This document shows, one piece after another, positions 6,991 through 14,475 of a stretch of DNA of 42,779 nucleotides. The stretch comes from Clostridiales bacterium (GTDB lineage Bacteria; Bacillota; Clostridia; Christensenellales; Borkfalkiaceae). Location: positions 1 to 42,779 of the forward strand of contig SVIB01000014.1 in assembly GCA_015055505.1 (NCBI GenBank), read 5' to 3'. Every line of letters starts with the position of its first letter. The first letter of the stretch is position 1. The notes beneath the pieces are model-generated. The model was not told the DNA's origin, searched no databases, and worked only from the letters and a program-made list of their open reading frames with translations. The position numbers and the translations under genes were made by a program.

Positions 6991-7845
6991 GTCGGGGGAA
7001 ATAAACAACACCCTCTTCTTCGGGTATACTATCGAAAACTTCTTAGCCACAAAATAACTTGCTCCTGACGAAACGCCAAGTTTAAGTCCGTATAAATCGT
7101 TAAGTTCCTTTACTCCTTCTATCGCCTCTTCGCTAGATACAGTCTGGAAAAAGTCTATTACATTTCTATCTAAAATCGGTGGAACAAAATTCGCGCCTAT
7201 TCCGTAAATAGTGTGACTTCCGCTATATCCTTTGGTTATCATAGGCGATTCCTTAGGCTCTACGCCAACGATAATTTTATTTTTACTTTGTTTTTTGAAA
7301 AACTTTCCAAGCCCTGAAATAGTTCCACCCGTTCCAACGCCTGCAATAATTATATCCACGTCGCCTTTAAAATACCTATCGATTTCCGGCGCAGTAGTCT
7401 TAAAATGCGCAAGCGCGTTATCGGGATTTTCAAACTGTCCCAAAATTACGGCGTTGCCAATTTCTTCCTTTAATTTTTCGGCAAGAGCAATAGCGCCTTT
7501 CATCCCCTCTTCGCCTCGGCTTAACATTACTTCTCCGCCGTACGACTTTATTAGGTCTATTCTCTCCCTCGTAACCCCCTCTGGCATTACGATAATCGAC
7601 TTATAGCCCAACTTTTGGGCAATATAGGCTACACCTATACCGGTATTTCCGCTCGTAGGCTCTATTACCGTTCCGCCTAAAGCAAGCAGTCCTCTTTCGA
7701 TTGCGCCTTTTATCATATACAAAGAGGCTCTGTCCTTTATGCTCCCAGCAGGATTATAACTTTCGAGTTTTACGTATATATTACTCTCTCCAAGCCTTTT
7801 TATAGGAGTATTACCGATAAGTTTTTCAATTTCTTCTATATTCAT
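6952..7845 (-). CDS. cysK: Cysteine synthase (O-acetylserine sulfhydrylase), PLP enzyme
   Basis: This 297-residue member of fold-type II PLP enzymes has LESYNPAGSIKDRAS, with the PLP lysine in SIKDR near residue 37. It also has PTSGNTGIGVAY, the substrate loop, GVGTGGTISG, the phosphate-binding glycines, and SSGASYFVA near the C-terminus. It converts O-acetylserine and sulfide to cysteine. It is slightly shorter than the usual 305-310 residues, at the C-terminus. Its ATG overlaps the stop codon of recF by four bases (ATGA), so it is translationally coupled to recF, an unusual partner. A second, slightly different copy of its last codons lies 115 bases downstream. Cystathionine beta-synthase-like specificity cannot be excluded. 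Confidence 0.92.
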   Translation of the reverse strand: MNIEEIEKLIGNTPIKRLGESNIYVKLESYNPAGSIKDRASLYMIKGAIERGLLALGGTVIEPTSGNTGIGVAYIAQKLGYKSIIVMPEGVTRERIDLIKSYGGEVMLSRGEEGMKGAIALAEKLKEEIGNAVILGQFENPDNALAHFKTTAPEIDRYFKGDVDIIIAGVGTGGTISGLGKFFKKQSKNKIIVGVEPKESPMITKGYSGSHTIYGIGANFVPPILDRNVIDFFQTVSSEEAIEGVKELNDLYGLKLGVSSGASYFVAKKFSIVYPKKRVLFISPDGADRYASLNLYD

Positions 7846-8927
7846 AAGACTTTGCCACCTTCGATTTGCACGTTGTTATAATTTTCATAGTTGGGGATAC
7901 AGTCAGGCTCTGTGCAAGTGATAATAGTTTGCATACGCTTAACGCAATTTATAAGCCTTTCTCGGCGTTTTTTATCGAGTTCACTCATAGCGTCGTCTAA
8001 AATTAGCACGGGATATTCGCCAAACTTTTCCCTAAAAATCTCCGCTTCGGCAAGTTTTAAAGAAATTGCGGCGGTACGTTGTTGACCTTGCGAGCCGTAA
8101 GTTCTAACGTCTATTCCATTGATTTTAATTTTTAAGTCGTCACGGTGAGGACCGACCGTCGTATACCCCGTTTCGATATCTTTTTCAGTGCGTTCTCCCA
8201 GCGCGCCGAAAAATTGAGCGTATATTTCGTCTTCCGTTCCCTCGTATTTGTAGTCGCCCTTTACTGTTAAAACTTCCCCACCGCCCGTAACTTCTTCATG
8301 GCAGTGAGCGGAAAACGGAGAAAGCATTTTTATATACTCGTTACGCTCGTATATAATTCTTGCGCCTGCTTTTGCTAAACTTTCATCCCAAACGGGCAAA
8401 GTATCCCTTATAAGGTCGATATCTTCGTTTTTCAAAAGATTATTTCTTTGAGTTAAAATTTTCTTATATTTTTGCAAGGAATAAAAATAACTTCTTGAAA
8501 TTTGCGAAAGCGAAATATCTAAAAATCTACGCCTATCCTCGGGCGATTCTTGAATTAATTTAAGTTCGGCGGGGTTAAAAAAGACCGAATTTATATTACC
8601 TAACAACTCGCCGATTTTTCCTACGGGAACGCTGTTGACTTTAATTTCTTTGTTTTTATTTTCAAAAAAGTCTATACTAACTTCAACTTCGCCGTATTTT
8701 GACACTGCAACGCCCTGCGCTTTGGCTTGTTTTTCACCGTAGCGAATAACTTGCTTATCCCGTTGCGCTCTTGGAGAATAACCCGTGCATAGGAAAAATA
8801 TAGCCTCGGCAGAGTTAGTTTTGCCTTGCGCGTTACCTCCGCTGACTATATTTATACCGTCAGTGTACTCAAACTCCGCAAAGTCGTAATTTCTAAAATT
8901 GGTAAGTTGTAATTTTTTTATAAGCAT
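7842..8927 (-). CDS. recF: DNA replication and repair protein RecF
   Basis: This 361-residue SMC-like ATPase has the N-terminal LQLTNFRNYDFAEFEY, typical of RecF, and Walker A GGNAQGKT at 30-37. The ABC-type signature YGSQGQQRTAAISLKLAEA is followed by Walker B PVLILDDAMSELD near the C-terminus. RecF loads RecA at gapped DNA together with RecO and RecR. It is divergent from dnaA across a 234-base spacer; in most Firmicutes it follows dnaA and dnaN in the same direction, so the order here is rearranged. cysK overlaps its end. Confidence 0.96.
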   Translation of the reverse strand: MLIKKLQLTNFRNYDFAEFEYTDGINIVSGGNAQGKTNSAEAIFFLCTGYSPRAQRDKQVIRYGEKQAKAQGVAVSKYGEVEVSIDFFENKNKEIKVNSVPVGKIGELLGNINSVFFNPAELKLIQESPEDRRRFLDISLSQISRSYFYSLQKYKKILTQRNNLLKNEDIDLIRDTLPVWDESLAKAGARIIYERNEYIKMLSPFSAHCHEEVTGGGEVLTVKGDYKYEGTEDEIYAQFFGALGERTEKDIETGYTTVGPHRDDLKIKINGIDVRTYGSQGQQRTAAISLKLAEAEIFREKFGEYPVLILDDAMSELDKKRRERLINCVKRMQTIITCTEPDCIPNYENYNNVQIEGGKVL

Positions 8928-8949
8928 TTTATTACCTTTCGCTTTTTTG

Positions 8950-8978
8950 TTGCTTTTTTTTACGTCTTATTGTATAAT
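8950..8978 (+). promoter_or_regulatory. Probable dnaA promoter
   Basis: TTGCTT (8950-8955) and a perfect TATAAT (8973-8978) are 17 bases apart. The leader to the dnaA ATG would be about 175 bases and includes an AT-rich tract (9035-9075). Confidence 0.6.
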
Positions 8979-9125
8979 AGAATAACCCGCCACTAAAAAG
9001 GGGCGTAATAATCCACCTTTTGAAAAAACGGAGTTTTATATAATTATTATATAAAAAACAAAAAAAATAGTAAAGTGTTTTACGGGCTTGATGACAATTT
9101 TGCATTTAAAGCCCTTTAATTTACG

Positions 9126-9148
9126 GCGCAAACCTTAAAAATTTGCGC
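9126..9148 (+). promoter_or_regulatory. Leader hairpin just before the dnaA ribosome binding site
   Basis: GCGCAAA (9126-9132) and TTTGCGC (9142-9148) form a perfect seven-pair stem. It ends two bases before the AGAGGA site of dnaA and could affect translation. No T-run follows, so it is not a terminator. Confidence 0.5.
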
Positions 9149-9161
9149 AAAGAGGAAAATT

Positions 9162-10499
9162 ATGGAAAGTTATAAGTTATATTGGGACATGGCTTTAAAG
9201 GAACTTCAAGTTTCGGTAAGCCCCATTTCGTACAATACCTATATCGTCAATCTTAAACCTATCGACGTCGTTGGCACAAAACTCATTTTGTCCACCGTTT
9301 CCGAAACTTTTGCGTCCGAAGTCGCTAAAAGGCTTCACGATAAAATAAGGGAGGCTTTAAAGAGGACTAATACCGGTATTACCGACGTCGAACTTTACGT
9401 TGGCGACAGTAAAGAGGACTATCTTAAAAGCAAAGGTAATGCGTACGAAGAAATTGAGGCTACTCCCATAAACCCCAAATACACTTTTGATAATTTCGTG
9501 GTTGGCTCGTCTAACCGCTACCTTTACGCTGCGTCAAAAGCAGTTGCGGAAAACCCAAGCAACAGTTACAATCCGCTTTTTATCTACGGTGGCGCAGGAC
9601 TTGGTAAAACTCACATAATGCACGCTATTGCTAACCATATCAAGGTGAACAATCCTCTTTTAAACGTATTGTACGCAACTTGCGAAAAATTTGCAAGCGA
9701 CCTTATTACAAATCTCCGTCAAGGCAAGGCTTATTCTCAAGAGGGTATGGAATTCCGCAGTAAATACAGAAACGTAGACGTGCTTATTATAGACGACGTT
9801 CAATTTTTAGCAAAAAAGCAGTCTACCCAAGAGGAATTTTTCCACACCTTTAACGAACTTTACGGAATGAACAAGCAAATCGTTCTCTCCGCCGACTGCC
9901 ATCCAAAGGAAATTGAACTTTTAAGCGACAGATTAAAGACGAGGTTTGAGGGCGGATTAATGGCGCAAGTCCTTCCCCCCGATATTGAAACCAAAATAGC
10001 AATACTTCAAAAGAAAGCCGAGGCAAGAAAGTACGTTTTATCTTTAGACGTTGCTCTTTATCTTGCCGAAAAGTCAAATAACGACGTAAGGTCTTTAGAG
10101 GGAATGTTAAACAAAGTAATTTTTGCATCTATGCTCCACGAAAGACCGATTACTATAGACCTTGCTAAAGAGGCTTTAAACGAGAGCGTTGGCGAAGAAC
10201 AAAGAGAGGAAGTCTTAACGACCGATTCTATTATGGATGCAGTTTGCTCGTTCTATAAACTTCAAAGAGCGGATATAGTCGGCAAGAAAAAGAATAAGGA
10301 AATAGTAGAACCCAGACAAATTTGCGCTTATCTTATGACTGAAATGCTTTCAGTTCCACTCGTTTCTATCGGTAAAGCGCTTGGAAGAGATTATACGACG
10401 ATTATCCACGCAAGAGATAAAATCGCCGAGGCAATAAAAGACAATTCGCGTATTGAAACCGAGGTAAAAGACATTAAAAACCTCATTTTAAAGAAATAA
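9162..10499 (+). CDS. dnaA: Chromosomal replication initiator DnaA
   Basis: This 445-residue protein has all four domains: the N-terminal interaction domain (about 1-80), a short linker, and the AAA+ domain with Walker A GGAGLGKT (143-150) and Walker B IIDDVQF (209-215). The C-terminal DNA-binding domain carries the signature GRDYTTIIHARDKI (408-421). It binds DnaA boxes and opens the origin. mnmG starts four bases after its stop, so the two are co-transcribed. dnaN, normally next to dnaA, is not in the window, and no clear DnaA-box cluster is visible upstream. Confidence 0.98.
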   Translation: MESYKLYWDMALKELQVSVSPISYNTYIVNLKPIDVVGTKLILSTVSETFASEVAKRLHDKIREALKRTNTGITDVELYVGDSKEDYLKSKGNAYEEIEATPINPKYTFDNFVVGSSNRYLYAASKAVAENPSNSYNPLFIYGGAGLGKTHIMHAIANHIKVNNPLLNVLYATCEKFASDLITNLRQGKAYSQEGMEFRSKYRNVDVLIIDDVQFLAKKQSTQEEFFHTFNELYGMNKQIVLSADCHPKEIELLSDRLKTRFEGGLMAQVLPPDIETKIAILQKKAEARKYVLSLDVALYLAEKSNNDVRSLEGMLNKVIFASMLHERPITIDLAKEALNESVGEEQREEVLTTDSIMDAVCSFYKLQRADIVGKKKNKEIVEPRQICAYLMTEMLSVPLVSIGKALGRDYTTIIHARDKIAEAIKDNSRIETEVKDIKNLILKK

Positions 10500-10502
10500 C
10501 CT

Positions 10503-12368
10503 ATGTATACTTTCATTGAAGAAAATTTTGACGCGGTAGTAATAGGCGCTGGACACGCAGGCGTTGAGTCTGCCCTCGCTATTGCAAGACTCGGTCATAA
10601 AACTGCATTACTTTCAGTTAATCTCGATAATATTGCGTATATGGCTTGCAACCCCTCTATCGGCGGTACGGCTAAGGGACATTTAGTTAGAGAAATCGAC
10701 GCTTTAGGCGGTGAAATGGGAATAAACGCCGATAAGGCTATGCTCCAAATTAAAATGCTCAACCGCGGAAAAGGGGCGGCGGTACAATCCCTCCGTTCAC
10801 AAGCGGATAAGTACGCTTACCACGAGATAATGAAAAAAACGCTTGAAAACACCCCTAATCTTCAACTTATCCAATGCGAGGCTACTGAAATTAAGGTTGA
10901 AAACGGTTGCGTTTCGGGTGTCGTCACTTCTTTTAATTCGTTTATCCCGTGTAAAGCAGTCGTAATTGCTACGGGAGTTTATTTAAACAGCCGTGTAATT
11001 GCCGGCGAATGGGTAAAAGACGAGGGTCCGTCGGGGTTTGCTCCCGCTAACGCTTTGACTAAAAACCTCATTGATTTGGGCTTTACGGTTAGAAGATTTA
11101 AAACGGGAACTCCTGCAAGGCTTGACAAAAATTCTATCGACTTTTCAAAACTTGAAATTCAAGAGGGGGAAACCAAGGTCTACCCTTTCTCGTTTATGAC
11201 CGACGGTATTCCCGAAAAACAAGAGCCGTGCTATATCACTTACACAAACGAAAAAACGCATAAGATAATATTAGACAACTTAGACCGCTCCCCTCTATAC
11301 AACGGAAACATTATAAGCACGGGACCGAGATACTGTCCTTCTATCGAAACTAAAGTAGTTAGATTTAAAGATAAAGACAGACACCAAATTTTCCTTGAAC
11401 CGGAAGGCGCGAACACCAACGAAATTTACGTTCAGGGAATGTCAACTTCTCTCCCTCACGACGTACAAAAGTCTATGTATAGGTCGATTATCGGCTTAGA
11501 GAATTGTAAAATAATGCGTTATGCGTACGCTATTGAATACGACTGTATTGACAGTTTAGACTTAAAGCCGACCTTAGAATTTAAGAAAATCAAGGGTATA
11601 TTTACGGCAGGACAGGTAAACGGAACGAGCGGTTACGAAGAGGCGGCGGCGCAAGGACTTATTGCCGGAATTAACGTGGCAATGCAACTTGAAGGAAGAG
11701 AGCCTCTCGTATTAAAAAGGGACGAGGCGTATATAGGCGTACTTATCGACGACCTCGTTACAAAAGGCACTAACGAGCCTTACCGTATGATGACTTCGAG
11801 AGCCGAATACCGTATTTTCTTACGCCAAGACAACGCAGACAGCCGACTTACCGAAAAAGGAAGAGAAATTGGACTCGTTTCAAACGAGAGATGGCAAAGA
11901 TTTTTAACCCGTCAAGAACAAATTAAAAAACTTAACGAGGAAATCTCGGTAAATCTTCCGCCTAAAGAGACGGTTGAGTTTATTAAAAGCAAAAACTGCG
12001 GAGAGGTTTACGGGGGGCTTTCGGTTAGGGATATGATTAAAAGGAATATTCCTTTAGAGGAAATAATGGAATATTTCGGGTTGTTTAAGGACTACCCTTA
12101 CGATATTTTAGAGCGTGTTGAAACTGACGCTAAATACGAGGGATATTTGAAAAAAGGACTTGAACAAATAGAAAAAGCAAGGAAATTAGACGAGAAAAAA
12201 ATTCCCGAAGATATCGACTATATGGCAATTTCAGGGCTTAGAAACGAGGCTCAGGAAAAACTTAACGCGATAAAACCTGAAAACCTCGGTCAAGCGTCGA
12301 GAATTTCAGGGGTAAACCCTGCCGATATCGCCGTTTTGATGGTTTATCTTCGTATGACTAAGGGCTAA
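10503..12368 (+). CDS. mnmG: tRNA uridine 5-carboxymethylaminomethyl modification enzyme MnmG (GidA)
   Basis: This 621-residue FAD enzyme has the dinucleotide motif GAGHAG (15-20), followed by MACNPSIGGTAKGHLVREIDALGGEMG, FKTGTPARLD, and the C-terminal signature AGQVNGTSGYEEAAAQGL. The GidA-associated C-terminal domain is complete. With MnmE it modifies the wobble uridine of tRNAs that read split codon boxes. In many bacteria mnmE-mnmG sits near the origin; here mnmE is absent from the window and mnmG is welded to dnaA with a three-base gap. A small basic protein follows after one base. Confidence 0.97.
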   Translation: MYTFIEENFDAVVIGAGHAGVESALAIARLGHKTALLSVNLDNIAYMACNPSIGGTAKGHLVREIDALGGEMGINADKAMLQIKMLNRGKGAAVQSLRSQADKYAYHEIMKKTLENTPNLQLIQCEATEIKVENGCVSGVVTSFNSFIPCKAVVIATGVYLNSRVIAGEWVKDEGPSGFAPANALTKNLIDLGFTVRRFKTGTPARLDKNSIDFSKLEIQEGETKVYPFSFMTDGIPEKQEPCYITYTNEKTHKIILDNLDRSPLYNGNIISTGPRYCPSIETKVVRFKDKDRHQIFLEPEGANTNEIYVQGMSTSLPHDVQKSMYRSIIGLENCKIMRYAYAIEYDCIDSLDLKPTLEFKKIKGIFTAGQVNGTSGYEEAAAQGLIAGINVAMQLEGREPLVLKRDEAYIGVLIDDLVTKGTNEPYRMMTSRAEYRIFLRQDNADSRLTEKGREIGLVSNERWQRFLTRQEQIKKLNEEISVNLPPKETVEFIKSKNCGEVYGGLSVRDMIKRNIPLEEIMEYFGLFKDYPYDILERVETDAKYEGYLKKGLEQIEKARKLDEKKIPEDIDYMAISGLRNEAQEKLNAIKPENLGQASRISGVNPADIAVLMVYLRMTKG

Positions 12369-12369
12369 T

Positions 12370-12534
12370 ATGGACAACGAAAAAAATACAAATAATTTAA
12401 ACGAAAAAACTGACGAACAGCCTAAAAAGAAACAGCAAAAAACGGTTATTATTAGGCGAGTAAACGACGATTTTAAGCGTAGGTATTTCGATTATTACGA
12501 CGACGTTAAAATAAGCGACCGTCAAGACTGGTAG
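12370..12534 (+). CDS. Small charged protein of unknown function
   Basis: This 54-residue ORF starts one base after the mnmG stop (TAA-T-ATG). The N-terminal half is polar and lysine/asparagine-rich (NEKNTNNLNEKTDEQPKKKQQ). The C-terminal half, TVIIRRVNDDFKRRYFDYYDDVKISDRQDW, is charged and aromatic. Close spacing and sensible codon use argue that it is translated by coupling to mnmG, although no strong separate ribosome binding site is seen. I do not recognise the family; it could be a nucleic-acid-binding accessory protein, which is only a guess from its charge. Confidence 0.55.
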   Translation: MDNEKNTNNLNEKTDEQPKKKQQKTVIIRRVNDDFKRRYFDYYDDVKISDRQDW

Positions 12535-12571
12535 AAACCTACTTGCAATACGTCAAAAATAAAATTTTATT

Positions 12572-13519
12572 ATGGATATAGTTATACTTGAAAAAGATAC
12601 TCTAACCGTAGGCGATATGGACTTTTCGGCTTTTGAAAAGATTGGAAAGGTTCATTATTACGACACCCTTTCGGGTACGGAGTTATATAAAGCCGTTGAA
12701 AACGCTGAAATTGTGCTTATAAACAAAACGCAGTTTAGCAAAGAACTCTTTTCAAAGTGTAAAAAACTGCGTTATATTGGCATTTTTGCTACGGGATACA
12801 ACAACGTTGACCTTGACGAGGCGAAAAAACGGGGCGTGACCGTTTGTAACGCGCCTTCTTATTCCACTTCGTCAGTGGCGCAACTCACTTTCAGTTTTAT
12901 ATTAGAACTGTCGTCTAACCTTTCAAAATACGACCGCTCAACCAAAGACGGAAATTGGATAAAAAGCGAAACTTTTTCCTATTTCCCATTTCCCTTTGTT
13001 GAACTGAAAGAAAAAACTCTCGGCATTTTTGGAATGGGCGAAATTGGCGAAGCGGTCGCTAATATTGGACTTGCTTTCGGTATGAAAGTTTTAGCGACTA
13101 CGAGAACTAAAAAATTCGTTCAAGGAGTTACTTTCGTCGATAGGGAGCAACTCTTTAAAGAAAGCGACTTTTTAACAATACACTGCCCGTTAACAAAGCA
13201 AACTGAAAAACTTGTAAACCAAACCACTCTTGCGCTTATGAAACCTACGGCGTTTTTAATAAATACTTCAAGAGGCGGGGTTATTGACGAATACGCACTT
13301 TCGTCCGCTCTTAAAAATAAGACGATTAAAGGCGCGGCGCTCGACGTTTTAACCAAAGAGCCAATGGATAAAAACTGTCCCCTTTGGGGGCTTGATAACT
13401 GTATTATAACACCGCATATCGCTTGGACTACGGTAGAGGCAAGAACCCGTCTTTTGGATATAGTTGCGAAAAATTTGCAAAACTACTTAGACGGAAAACC
13501 TCAAAATACGGTCGTATAA
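12572..13519 (+). CDS. D-2-hydroxyacid dehydrogenase (glycerate/hydroxypyruvate reductase-like)
   Basis: This 315-residue protein has the two-domain layout of the family: the split catalytic domain (1-100 and 285-315) surrounds an NAD-binding Rossmann domain with GIFGMGEIG at 151-159. The catalytic triad is visible as R234 (NTSRGG), E263 (TKEP) and H282 (ITPHIAW). It reduces 2-oxoacids to D-2-hydroxyacids with NAD(P)H; the substrate cannot be read from sequence. The Rossmann hinge FATGYNNVDL and VCNAPSYSTSSVAQ resembles glycerate-dehydrogenase-type members. No good ribosome binding site precedes the ATG, which is unusual in this window. It may belong to the dnaA-mnmG transcript or have its own weak promoter. 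Confidence 0.9.
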   Translation: MDIVILEKDTLTVGDMDFSAFEKIGKVHYYDTLSGTELYKAVENAEIVLINKTQFSKELFSKCKKLRYIGIFATGYNNVDLDEAKKRGVTVCNAPSYSTSSVAQLTFSFILELSSNLSKYDRSTKDGNWIKSETFSYFPFPFVELKEKTLGIFGMGEIGEAVANIGLAFGMKVLATTRTKKFVQGVTFVDREQLFKESDFLTIHCPLTKQTEKLVNQTTLALMKPTAFLINTSRGGVIDEYALSSALKNKTIKGAALDVLTKEPMDKNCPLWGLDNCIITPHIAWTTVEARTRLLDIVAKNLQNYLDGKPQNTVV

Positions 13520-13603
13520 CACTGAAATTTTTGTGATTTATGGCTAAAAAGTGAATTTTTGCCTTAAAAATTAATAAAATTTTAAAGAAATACCTCAAAA
13601 GCG

Positions 13604-13632
13604 TTGATATTAAAAAAAGTTTAGTGTATAAT
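13604..13632 (+). promoter_or_regulatory. Promoter of the PqqD-family gene
   Basis: TTGATA (13604-13609) and TATAAT (13627-13632) are separated by exactly 17 bases. The AAGGAGG ribosome binding site follows within a short leader. Confidence 0.8.
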
Positions 13633-13653
13633 AAACTATAAGGAGGCGGAAAT

Positions 13654-13920
13654 ATGAGAGTTAAACAAGGTTTCGTCGTTAGAGAAGTAGGAGGAAAAAA
13701 ATACGCAGTTGCGACAGGCGCTGCCGCTCGTAGTTTTAAAGGCATGCTTAGCCTTAACGATATGGGCGCTGTTATTTTTGGCTTTTTACAATCTCATACA
13801 ACTAAAGAAGAAATCGTTTCTAAAATTCTTGCCGAATACGACGCTCCCGAATCGGTTGTAGACGCTGACGTAAGTAATTTTATAAGTCAATTAAAGCGTA
13901 TTGACGTTATTGAAGATTAA
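13654..13920 (+). CDS. PqqD-family (RRE-type) protein, stand-alone
   Basis: This 88-residue protein matches the PqqD/RRE pattern: a basic N-terminal strand (VKQGFVVREVGGKKYAVATG), a middle turn with MLSLNDMGAVIFGFLQ, TTKEEIVSKILAEYDAP, and a final helix VDADVSNFISQLKRIDVI. PqqD-type domains bind leader peptides of ribosomally made natural products for a partner enzyme. Here there is no radical SAM maturase, precursor peptide or transporter within the window, so it is an orphan. It has its own strong promoter, a consensus AAGGAGG site and its own terminator, suggesting a well-expressed single-gene unit. Its partner, if any, must be elsewhere. Confidence 0.85.
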   Translation: MRVKQGFVVREVGGKKYAVATGAAARSFKGMLSLNDMGAVIFGFLQSHTTKEEIVSKILAEYDAPESVVDADVSNFISQLKRIDVIED

Positions 13921-13929
13921 AACACAAAA

Positions 13930-13962
13930 AACGGCGGTTGAAATTCTCTTTCAACCGCCGTT
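13930..13962 (+). terminator. Terminator of the PqqD-family gene
   Basis: Perfect 14-base arms (13930-13943 and 13949-13962) enclose a five-base loop. A T-rich stretch follows. Confidence 0.9.
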
Positions 13963-13981
13963 AAGTTTTTAATTTTAATTA

Positions 13982-14009
13982 AAATGCGAAACCGAACGGT
14001 TTCGCATTT
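13982..14009 (-). terminator. Terminator of the HU gene
   Basis: AAATGCGAAACCG (13982-13994) pairs perfectly with CGGTTTCGCATTT (13997-14009). On the minus strand it ends in a T-rich tract shortly after the HU stop. Confidence 0.85.
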
Positions 14010-14026
14010 AAAAATTAGTTTCGCTT

Positions 14027-14299
14027 TTAATTGAATTTTTCCTTATACGCTTTGCTGAATTTTGCAGTAGGCGCTTTGCAAGCTTTAATAGTAACCTTTT
14101 CACCGGTAAGGGGATTTACGCCGTCGCGAGCGTCCTTTTCTTTAAGTGAGAAAGTTGCAAAACCGGAAATGTGTACGTATTCGCCTTTTGCTAAAGAATC
14201 GGTAAGCGTTTCAACAAATGCGTTGAAATTTGCCTCTGCATCCTTAATAGTTACGCCAAGATTATCAGCGTATGCTCTTATAAATTCACTTTTGTTCAT
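14027..14299 (-). CDS. hup: HU-type nucleoid DNA-binding protein
   Basis: A GGGAGG site six bases before the ATG at 14299 fixes the start and gives a 90-residue protein, the usual HU length; the frame extends six codons further without support. The N-terminal MNKSEFIRAYADNLGVTIKDAEANFNAF and the segment GFATFSLKEKDARDGVNPLTGE are HU features. The latter forms the beta arm tip, although the usual RKGRNPQTGE sequence is altered to DARDGVNPLTGE. HU dimers bend and compact DNA. It is flanked on both sides by oppositely oriented genes and has its own promoter and terminator. Confidence 0.95.
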   Translation of the reverse strand: MNKSEFIRAYADNLGVTIKDAEANFNAFVETLTDSLAKGEYVHISGFATFSLKEKDARDGVNPLTGEKVTIKACKAPTAKFSKAYKEKFN

Positions 14300-14337
14300 A
14301 TTTTCCTCCCAGAACAATTATTTTTTCATACAATAGA

Positions 14338-14365
14338 ATTATACCACATATAAAAATTTTTTCAA
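14338..14365 (-). promoter_or_regulatory. Promoter of the HU gene
   Basis: On the minus strand TTGAAA (14365-14360) and TATAAT (14343-14338) are 16 bases apart. They lie about 40 bases before the start codon. Confidence 0.7.
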
Positions 14366-14475
14366 CACTTTTTGAAAAATTTTTTATATATTCTTCAAAT
14401 TTCCTTATATACTTGACAAAAATGGGCTATTTATATTAAACTATTTACATACTAAATATAAAAAAGGTTATTTTT

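Noticed and set aside
8928..9161. Possible oriC between recF and dnaA
   Set aside because: The spacer is divergent and AT-rich, but I find no TTATNCACA boxes on either strand; the best match has at least two differences. I do not call an origin.
13654..13920. RiPP biosynthesis cluster around the PqqD-like gene
   Set aside because: Neighbours are HU and a dehydrogenase; no maturase, precursor or transporter is present.
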